From the NCBI GenBank assembly GCA_946534585.1, contig CAMNCV010000094.1, positions 1 to 33,610 on the forward strand: a stretch of 33,610 nucleotides of DNA, read 5' to 3'. The stretch comes from an uncultured Prevotellaceae bacterium. Lineage in GTDB: Bacteria; Bacteroidota; Bacteroidia; Bacteroidales; Bacteroidaceae. Under the pieces are notes generated by a model, which saw only the letters and a program-made list of their open reading frames with translations, ran no database searches and was not told the origin of the DNA. Position numbers and translations under genes: made by a program. Positions 7,422 to 14,124 of the stretch are shown piece by piece (the first letter of the stretch is position 1; every line of letters begins with the position of its first letter).

Positions 7422-10400
7422 ATGAAACTAACTAAGAAAATCTTTTCTCTGCTCCTTGCAGGGCTTATGAGCGTTGGAACAGCACAGGCCGACGACCTGC
7501 TTGCTTTCCCCGGAGCAGCAGGATGGGGGCGTTTCGCCAAGGGTGCACGTGCCTCGTCATCACCGACAGTGTATCACGTGACCAACCTCAACGACTCGGG
7601 CACAGGCTCTCTGCGCGATGCCGTAAGCCAACCTAACCGCATCGTGGTGTTTGACGTCTCGGGTGTTATCAAAATCTCAAGCCGCGTGACATTTGCCAAG
7701 AACCTTTACGTGGCAGGACAGACGGCACTAGGCGAAGGCATTACGGTATATGGCGACGGTTGTTCGTTCTCGGGTTCTGACAACATCATCGTGCGATACA
7801 TACGCTGGCGCATGGGACACAACGGCACAAGCGGAAAGGATTGTGCAGGCATATCCAATGGTCAGAATATGATTTTCGACCACTGCTCTTTCTCTTGGGG
7901 ACTGGACGAGACATTCTCCATCAACCCCGACGGCAAGGGCTCGCAGCCTATGTTTATAACACTGCAGAACAATATCTTCGGACAGGGACTGATGAGCCAC
8001 TCTGCTGGCGGACTGATTCAGAGCGACTCCATCACGCTTTACCGTAACCTCTATATTGACAACTCCACACGTAACAACAAAATCAAGGGTACGTGCCAGT
8101 ATGTCAACAACGTAGTTTATAACTGGAGAAACGGATGTGTAATCCTCGGTGGCGACAGCGAAGGAACCAGTTATGTCAACATTGAGTCAAACCTCTTTGT
8201 CAACGGACCAGCAAACGGCGGCAACGGACTGGGAGGTGGCAACAGCCTCTTCCATTTCTATGGCGAAGACAACTGGCAGGACTCAAATATGGACGGAGTA
8301 TTCGCTCCATCACTCGTAACTACAAACGGAGGTGGAGATCAGGTAAGCACTCCGTTTGCCTACCCGTATCTCGAAAAATACAACGGTGACGAACTGCTTA
8401 CGATGAACATTCCTACAGTGGGCGCATCGCTGCCTTACCGCGACCAGAGCGACTGCTTCCTGATTGATGAACTTATGTCGTATGGCAAGTTAGGGTCTAT
8501 CATATCCAACGAAGAAAGTCTGCCGATTGGCTCTCCGAGCACATGGGCATGGTACGCTGGCATAAAGAAGCAGGACACCGACGGCGACGGCATGCCTGAC
8601 GCATGGGAAGAAGCAAACGGCACCAACCCTGCCGTAGCCGATGCCACGGTAACAGCCGCCAACGGATATCTCAACATCGAGAATTACATCAACAGCATAA
8701 CCGTTGCCGACCGCGACTTCTTCCTGCGCGCTCCTGTCACTCTCGAGGCTGCGAAATCTACTTCGTCAACCATTACTCTTACGTGGCGTGACTATACATA
8801 CGACGAGGAAGGCTTCATCATAGAGATGGCAGCCGATGGTAGCGACGAATACCAGGAAATAGAGCGCGTCAGTGCAAACAGTACGTCATACGTCGTGAAC
8901 AACCTGCAGGACGGCACGTTCTATAATCTGCGCGTTTGTGCATACGGCAGCAACGAAGGTGAAGAGGTTAAGTCTGACTATGCGAAAGTTTATGCAAGCA
9001 CACGTCCAATCGAGGTGGGACTGGTTGATATCGACTCCTACGAGGCTACGCTTACATTGGCAGAAGGACAGACAGCATGGAATTACGAGACAAACGCTTG
9101 GTTGGAAAACCGCGCTTTCATTGATGGCGACAATGTGCTTCTGAATACTGATGCAGTACAGACGGTAGCAGTGACCGGCGCGCCAAAACCTGCAGCAGTA
9201 GTAGTTAACGGCACAGGCACGCTGACACTGAACGGAGAAATAAGTGGAGAAGGCTCTGTAAATAAAGGCAATACAGGTACGCTGGTGCTCAATGGCAATA
9301 GTTCTTACACAGGTGCTACCGTCAACCACGACGGCACGATAGCGTTCAACACAATAGCAAACGGTGGCGTGTCTTCAGCTATAGGTGCATCAAAGAACTT
9401 CGCCCAGAACTGGATATTCGATGGAGGAACATATTATTACACAGGTGCAGCCGCAGCTACCGACCGCAATGCACAGATACGCAGCAACTCAACACTGAAG
9501 ACTGATAAGACCCTCACCCTCAACGGTACGTTTGAAGGAACCGGACAGCTGACGTTTGAAGGACCAGGCCAGTTCACCATCGGCACAACTAAATTCTTCG
9601 GATACACTGGCGCAACAAGGATTAAGAGCGGCACGGTATACCTGTCAACCACCGACATTTCAAAGAACGGCATAGGTTCTTCATCAAAGCTTATACTGGC
9701 TGGCGGCACGCTCAAAACCAAGGGTGAGTCAAGTGGCTACGAAACCTATTCATTCCCCATCGAGGTGGAGGAAGGCACATACAGCTATTTCGCGCCAAAC
9801 CGCAACTGCTCAACCAAGTGCGTAATAACAGGTGCTGGCACGTTTGAATACGTGATACCTTACGTGCGTGAGTATTTTGATCCGAAGATGGAGAACTTTA
9901 CCGGAAAGATAGTTGCCAACGGTGTCAGCACCGATGCCTGGGGGTCGCTTTTCCTCTCGGAACACAGTTTCAATATGCCAACGACGCAGGTTGAACTCAA
10001 GGGCAATGCCAAGATGTGTATGTGGGAAACCAACGGCAATGGATTTATAGGAGGTCTGTCAGGCGACGCCGGTACTTATCTCAATGCTTCATCGAAGCAA
10101 ACTAACGCTTCTGTATGTAACTGGACAATCGGCGGTTCTAACTCTGATGAGACCTTCCGTGGTACCATTACTAATAATTGCTGCGCAAAAGGCTATAACT
10201 CTACCACAAACAACATCACCAAGGTGGGAACTGGCCTTTGGCGACTGACAGGCAACAATACATACGTAGGAACAACTAACGTCAATGCCGGCACTCTCAT
10301 CATTGACGGTAAGAACAGCGGCACTGGTGCATACTACGTGAAGAGCGAGGCTACACTCAAAGGCGAGGGTACTATAGCTGGACCTGTCACCGTGCAGAAC

Positions 10401-11423
10401 GGAGGCACCATCGTCGCGGGCGACACCATAACAAGCGGAAAGAAACTCACTCTCACAACGCTGACTATGCAGAGCGGTTCGACAATGGTAGTACCAGTAG
10501 TCAATAATGATCAGAAGTCATACGCACAGAACAACTTCGCGGTGACAACTCTCAACGTGCAGAATGGCGCTGTGCTAGAGATTGATATGACCAACGTCAC
10601 TGTGCCGTTTGAGAAAAATAATTATATTCAGGTGTTTGCCAAGGTTCCTACAACTGCAAGCGGTTCGTTCACGATCTCACCGGCATCACCAGGCGAAGGA
10701 CTCGTATGGGACACTTCTACGCTGTTCACTGATGGTAAACTGTATATATTGGCTGATGGAGAGGACCGTCCGAAGCCAAAGACATACAGCCGCAATGTGC
10801 TTTACTCATGGACATCACCCGAGGGTACTGCAATAGAAACCGGTGGCATTGCATCTATGCAGAATGCTGTGGCAACTGCAACTAACCGCGTAAACTACAA
10901 GAGTATCGTAAATAACGTTGACTATTACACTATCTCACTGCACGGCAAATCAACAAACATGAATGATAATGCGTCAAACAATGCGACATATATTCAGATT
11001 GACCTTGATGAGCCTATAGAGACAGGCGACTCCGTTTGGATTACCGCATACGTATCGAAGAGCAGTACGGCAGAAGCTTCACCATACATTCTGAGTGGTA
11101 CGTGTATCATTGATGATGGTGTATCTTTCAATAATATCTACAGCGGAACTCTTAAACCTAATACTCGAGGCTACGCACTGACAGCAGGTGCCAACGGGCA
11201 GAAGGTTATTAAGATGACGCGTGGTCAGAAAGTCGGCACTAACATCTATATTACTCAACTTCAGATTACGCGCTGGGCTGAAGATCAACCCGATGCTATA
11301 AATACCGTAAAGACTGAAGCAACAAAGACGGCGAATGACGCTACTTACAATGTAAGTGGGCAGCGCATCAGCGACAACAGCCGTGGATTGCAAATCAGAA
11401 GCGGAAAGAAATACGTCAAGTAG
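7422..11423 (+). CDS. Secreted multidomain PL1-type pectate lyase with FN3, autotransporter-type beta repeats and C-terminal tag
   Basis: A 1333-residue protein with a signal peptide cleaved after about residue 23 (GTAQA). The N-terminal ~400 residues are a PL1-like parallel beta-helix: FPGAAGWGRFAKGA at ~29, GSLRDAV, IVVFDVSG, and MIFDHCSFSWGLDE with Asp153-His154, corresponding to the vWiDH region. The segment around Arg217 (STRNNKIKG, then YVNNVVYNW) lines up with the catalytic-Arg 'RnP' region, with Asn in place of the usual Pro. A calcium-type loop DTDGDGMPD is at 385-393. FN3 spans ~437-530. Autotransporter-type GTGTLTLNG/NNTYTGxTxVxxGTL repeats occur near 596-650 and 934-1000. A beta-rich module follows (~1120-1280). 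The last ~25 residues (YNVSGQRI at 1309 onward, ending GKKYVK) match the tag of the giant protein at 20516. It would cleave homogalacturonan outside the inner membrane. It has its own promoter and terminator. Confidence 0.87.
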   Translation: MKLTKKIFSLLLAGLMSVGTAQADDLLAFPGAAGWGRFAKGARASSSPTVYHVTNLNDSGTGSLRDAVSQPNRIVVFDVSGVIKISSRVTFAKNLYVAGQTALGEGITVYGDGCSFSGSDNIIVRYIRWRMGHNGTSGKDCAGISNGQNMIFDHCSFSWGLDETFSINPDGKGSQPMFITLQNNIFGQGLMSHSAGGLIQSDSITLYRNLYIDNSTRNNKIKGTCQYVNNVVYNWRNGCVILGGDSEGTSYVNIESNLFVNGPANGGNGLGGGNSLFHFYGEDNWQDSNMDGVFAPSLVTTNGGGDQVSTPFAYPYLEKYNGDELLTMNIPTVGASLPYRDQSDCFLIDELMSYGKLGSIISNEESLPIGSPSTWAWYAGIKKQDTDGDGMPDAWEEANGTNPAVADATVTAANGYLNIENYINSITVADRDFFLRAPVTLEAAKSTSSTITLTWRDYTYDEEGFIIEMAADGSDEYQEIERVSANSTSYVVNNLQDGTFYNLRVCAYGSNEGEEVKSDYAKVYASTRPIEVGLVDIDSYEATLTLAEGQTAWNYETNAWLENRAFIDGDNVLLNTDAVQTVAVTGAPKPAAVVVNGTGTLTLNGEISGEGSVNKGNTGTLVLNGNSSYTGATVNHDGTIAFNTIANGGVSSAIGASKNFAQNWIFDGGTYYYTGAAAATDRNAQIRSNSTLKTDKTLTLNGTFEGTGQLTFEGPGQFTIGTTKFFGYTGATRIKSGTVYLSTTDISKNGIGSSSKLILAGGTLKTKGESSGYETYSFPIEVEEGTYSYFAPNRNCSTKCVITGAGTFEYVIPYVREYFDPKMENFTGKIVANGVSTDAWGSLFLSEHSFNMPTTQVELKGNAKMCMWETNGNGFIGGLSGDAGTYLNASSKQTNASVCNWTIGGSNSDETFRGTITNNCCAKGYNSTTNNITKVGTGLWRLTGNNTYVGTTNVNAGTLIIDGKNSGTGAYYVKSEATLKGEGTIAGPVTVQNGGTIVAGDTITSGKKLTLTTLTMQSGSTMVVPVVNNDQKSYAQNNFAVTTLNVQNGAVLEIDMTNVTVPFEKNNYIQVFAKVPTTASGSFTISPASPGEGLVWDTSTLFTDGKLYILADGEDRPKPKTYSRNVLYSWTSPEGTAIETGGIASMQNAVATATNRVNYKSIVNNVDYYTISLHGKSTNMNDNASNNATYIQIDLDEPIETGDSVWITAYVSKSSTAEASPYILSGTCIIDDGVSFNNIYSGTLKPNTRGYALTAGANGQKVIKMTRGQKVGTNIYITQLQITRWAEDQPDAINTVKTEATKTANDATYNVSGQRISDNSRGLQIRSGKKYVK

Positions 11424-11450
11424 TAGATAGAAAAAACTAAGATGAAAATT

Positions 11451-11510
11451 GAAGAACTGAAGTATGGCAGTCTAAGAATGTAAGATGAAACTTCAGTTCT
11501 TCATTTTTTT
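11451..11510 (+). terminator. Rho-independent terminator after pectate lyase gene
   Basis: A perfect 13-bp stem (GAAGAACTGAAGT at 11451-11463 with its complement at 11490-11502) is followed by A and seven T. It is 27 bp after the stop, with a 26-nt loop. Confidence 0.85.
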
Positions 11511-11532
11511 AAAACTGTAAATATAAGAGAAT

Positions 11533-12108
11533 ATGAAACTGATTTATTTCCATGGCTTTGGCTCGTCAGGCGCAAGCGGTACGGTAGAGACACTGCGTCG
11601 CCTTATGCCTGATGATGAGATTATAGCCCCCGACATACCACTCGACCCACTGGAGGCTTTGCCTTTCTTGCGTGAACTATGCGAACAGGAACAGCCCGAT
11701 ATCATATTGGGTACTTCAATGGGAGGAATGTATGCACACCAAATGCATGGATTTAAACGCATCTGCGTTAACCCTGCCGTTAATATGTCAACCATGAGTG
11801 GGGTGATGAAGACGGGTGAACATAAGTTCTTCAACCGCCGTAAGGACAACCAGAAGACTTTCCGCGTAACGCGAGAACTCATTCAGCATCACAATCAGAT
11901 AGAACGGCAGCAGTTTAAAAATCTTACTGATGAAGACCGTCAGCACGTGTGGGGACTCTTCGGCATTAACGATAAGTCGTGTAACACCTACGGACTGTTC
12001 AGTAAGCATTATCCACAGTGTCAGCGTTTTGAAGGCGAACACCAGCTCAACGAGAAGGTGATACGCAAGGTTGTATTACCGCTGATAGAGAAAATCATTA
12101 AGGACTGA
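11533..12108 (+). CDS. YqiA-like alpha/beta-hydrolase esterase (UPF0227-type)
   Basis: A 191-residue cytoplasmic alpha/beta-hydrolase, about the size of E. coli YqiA. Visible marks: the oxyanion region YFHGFGSSG (5-13), the nucleophile elbow LGTSMGGMYA with Ser62, and a C-terminal EGEHQLNE with the probable catalytic His170. The middle has an insertion relative to YqiA (MKTGEHKFFNRRKDNQKTF). The family hydrolyses short acyl esters, and the physiological substrate is unknown. It stands between the pectate lyase terminator and xerD. I saw no clear TAnnTTTG promoter, so how it is transcribed is unclear. The link to the glycan genes is positional only. Confidence 0.8.
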   Translation: MKLIYFHGFGSSGASGTVETLRRLMPDDEIIAPDIPLDPLEALPFLRELCEQEQPDIILGTSMGGMYAHQMHGFKRICVNPAVNMSTMSGVMKTGEHKFFNRRKDNQKTFRVTRELIQHHNQIERQQFKNLTDEDRQHVWGLFGINDKSCNTYGLFSKHYPQCQRFEGEHQLNEKVIRKVVLPLIEKIIKD

Positions 12109-12132
12109 AAAGTTGAATGATTGAAGAATTGC

Positions 12133-12155
12133 GATGGGTTCTATTAGTTGCCACC
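12133..12155 (-). repeat. Dispersed 23-bp element, copy 1 (reverse orientation)
   Basis: Read on the minus strand this is GGTGGCAACTAATAGAAC followed by CCATC. It matches the copies at 17262 and 27882 apart from a few bases. It lies between the esterase and xerD. In this copy one outer stem pair is weakened (GGTGG against CCATC). Confidence 0.75.
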
Positions 12156-12186
12156 ATAACATTTCGAAAAGTAAAAGATTGAAGAT

Positions 12187-13134
12187 TTGAAGGACTTAAA
12201 GTTTATATCACGCTTTCGCCAGCACTTGCGCTTGTTGAAAGGCCTCTCGCCTAATACGCTTGATGCTTATATGCACGACGTTGGTAAACTTATGACGTGG
12301 TGTGAAGAATGTAATCGTGATGTTATGAGTCTTTCGCTTGACGATTTGCAGGAGTTTTCGGCTTCACTCCATGATTTGGGCATTGCTGCTTCTACACATG
12401 CACGCATTCTGTGTGGTGTGAGGGCATTCTACCATTTCCTTGAACTTGACGGGTACATAGAGCAAGATCCAAGCGAACTGCTGGAGTCTCCAATACAAGA
12501 CAAACACTTGCCTGAGGTGTTGTCAACTCAAGAGGTGGACATGATGCAACAGGCCATTGATTTGTCGAAATGGGAAGGACATCGTAACCGCGCAATAATA
12601 GAGGTGTTATTCTCTTGTGGTCTGCGTGTGTCGGAACTTGTTACGCTTACCTTGTCGCATGTATATGAAGAAGAAGGTTTTATACGCGTGTTGGGTAAGG
12701 GTTCAAAGGAAAGGCTCGTGCCTATTTCTGCTCATGCCATCCGCGAACTGCACCTGTGGTATGAATACCGTAGTCAGATGAAGATAAAGTCAGGTGAAGA
12801 AGATTATGTGTTTCTTAATAGGAGAGGGGCTCATCTGACGCGCACCATGATACTGATAATGGTGAAACAGGCCGCACGTGATGCTGGCATAGTGAAAACC
12901 ATTTCGCCCCATACGCTGCGCCACTCCTTTGCAACAGCCTTACTCGAAGGTGGAGCCTCGCTGCGCGCCATTCAGGCAATGTTAGGACATGAAAGCATAG
13001 GCACTACTGAGATTTATACACATATAGATATGTCAACGCTGCGTGAGGAAATAGAATTGCATCATCCTCGTAACATAAGGGATAAGGAGTTGAGACTTAC
13101 AGACCATACTGTTCACGGTAATGCTGTGGTGTGA
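12187..13134 (+). CDS. xerD: Site-specific tyrosine recombinase XerD
   Basis: A 315-residue tyrosine recombinase of the size of chromosome-dimer-resolving XerC/XerD. The N-terminal SAM-like core-binding domain has the familiar LKGLSPNTLDAYMHDV. The catalytic set is complete: Arg147 (CGLRVSE), Lys171 (LGKGSKERLVPI), His242 and Arg245 (PHTLRHSFAT), His268 (MLGHESIGTT), Tyr277 (EIYTHI). The start is TTG at 12187. An in-frame TAA at 12172 leaves no upstream ATG, and the first ATG (~12271) would cut into the core-binding domain. The 3' end overlaps the convergent regulator gene by 38 bp. XerD is favoured over XerC by general resemblance of Bacteroidales copies. I see no att sites or mobility genes, so it is most likely the housekeeping enzyme. 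Confidence 0.88.
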   Translation: MKDLKFISRFRQHLRLLKGLSPNTLDAYMHDVGKLMTWCEECNRDVMSLSLDDLQEFSASLHDLGIAASTHARILCGVRAFYHFLELDGYIEQDPSELLESPIQDKHLPEVLSTQEVDMMQQAIDLSKWEGHRNRAIIEVLFSCGLRVSELVTLTLSHVYEEEGFIRVLGKGSKERLVPISAHAIRELHLWYEYRSQMKIKSGEEDYVFLNRRGAHLTRTMILIMVKQAARDAGIVKTISPHTLRHSFATALLEGGASLRAIQAMLGHESIGTTEIYTHIDMSTLREEIELHHPRNIRDKELRLTDHTVHGNAVV

Positions 13135-13960
13135 GCGAAGTGTGCTTTTTGAATAACTTGATGAAGTATGATTGGTCAGCGTAGCCCAGTTGATGGGCTA
13201 TCATCTTTATTGGTGTGGTAGTCGTTATTAGTCTTAGTTCTGCACACTCCATCTTCTTTTTTGTCACGTAAACATTGGGTGTCATGCCTGTCTGCTTGCG
13301 GAATATGCGAATAAAATGATCTTTCGACATGAATGACTCTTCTGCTAACCCTCCAATATCAATATTCTCAGCAATATGATGTCTGATATATGTTAAGGAA
13401 CGCCGTATGCGGTCGTCGTTGATGTTGTCACGCCGCTTCGCTGTTTTCAGAAACCGTGACATCAGAAGAAACAATGTGCCCCTTGATTCCATCTTGTCGG
13501 CAAGTGGACGGCTTGCACTGCGTTGTAGGTTTGAAAGCATGGATTGATGATTGTCGTAGGCCTCTGGATTGGATTGAGGCACCCCCATCTGTGGGTTCAT
13601 TGCCATTAAGCGACGCATCAAATCTTCATCTATCGGTTCTGATTCTACTTCAAAGGGCAGTGAAAGCTCCTCGAATACACTAAACCGACTGTTAGGGTCT
13701 TCATATATATGCACGTAATAATGTGAAAATACCGATGTGCAGACATCGCTGTGCATTGTATAGGCTGGTATGAAGTATAGATGCCCTTTGCTGAGCGTTT
13801 TCATTCCGTCGGGCATTATTACCTGCGCCTCACCCTCTGTTACGCAATATAGGCGAGCGAATGGACTGCGTACGTTTTTCCAATTCCAGTCTCCGTCATG
13901 TTGACAGAAGCCTACGTGTAGCGTCATAAATCGTATGTCATCGATAGATAGGTTATGCAT
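13097..13960 (-). CDS. AraC-family transcriptional regulator with cupin-like sensor domain
   Basis: A 287-residue regulator. The N-terminal ~100 residues form a cupin-like sensing domain (LYCVTEGEAQVIMPDG, LSKGHLYFIPAYTMHSD). The C-terminal ~100 residues carry the two helix-turn-helix units of AraC proteins: IGGLAEESFMSKDHFIRIFRK, then IKMIAHQLGYADQSYFIKLF ending TPQHYREQYG. It is transcribed away from the propeller/DUF362-AKR-GH2 cluster, starting 164 bp from it, and is the natural candidate to control that cluster and itself in response to a sugar. Its 3' end overlaps xerD tail-to-tail. A TATCTTTG -7 element is on the minus strand at 13981-13988, without a clear -33 box. The inducer is unknown. 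Confidence 0.9.
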   Translation of the reverse strand: MHNLSIDDIRFMTLHVGFCQHDGDWNWKNVRSPFARLYCVTEGEAQVIMPDGMKTLSKGHLYFIPAYTMHSDVCTSVFSHYYVHIYEDPNSRFSVFEELSLPFEVESEPIDEDLMRRLMAMNPQMGVPQSNPEAYDNHQSMLSNLQRSASRPLADKMESRGTLFLLMSRFLKTAKRRDNINDDRIRRSLTYIRHHIAENIDIGGLAEESFMSKDHFIRIFRKQTGMTPNVYVTKKKMECAELRLITTTTPIKMIAHQLGYADQSYFIKLFKKHTSLTPQHYREQYGL

Positions 13961-13980
13961 AACAAAATGTTTTTACGGTA

Positions 13981-13988
13981 CAAAGATA
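13981..13988 (-). promoter_or_regulatory. -7 element for the AraC-family gene
   Basis: CAAAGATA on the + strand is TATCTTTG on the minus strand, matching TAnnTTTG, 20 nt before the regulator's ATG. No TTTG was found at the expected -33 distance, so the promoter may be weak or activator-dependent. Confidence 0.45.
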
Positions 13989-14070
13989 ATAATATTTTCA
14001 TGGAAAGTAGATGTCTTATAGTAAAAAAATGCCTTTCGATGGTAAAATAACGACATCGTGATGCATAATC

Positions 14071-14102
14071 TTTGCGAAATATTCATAATTTCCTTATCTT
14101 TG
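14071..14102 (+). promoter_or_regulatory. Bacteroidetes-type promoter for propeller/DUF362-AKR-GH2 cluster
   Basis: TTTG (14071-14074), a 20-nt spacer and TATCTTTG (14095-14102) match the consensus. The start codon is 22 nt downstream, so the leader is very short. A small dyad CGATG-N12-CATCG (14037-14058) lies just upstream of the -33 box and could be an operator, but five-base arms may be chance. Confidence 0.7.
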
Positions 14103-14124
14103 CAGATGAAAACAATATAACGGT

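Noticed and set aside
12187..13134. XerD-like gene as the integrase of a mobile element
   Set aside because: Size and motifs fit housekeeping XerD; no relaxase, phage, direct-repeat or tRNA attachment signals lie nearby.
14037..14058. CGATG-N12-CATCG as an AraC operator
   Set aside because: Five-base arms occur often by chance and AraC proteins commonly bind direct repeats; noted with the promoter but not called as a site.
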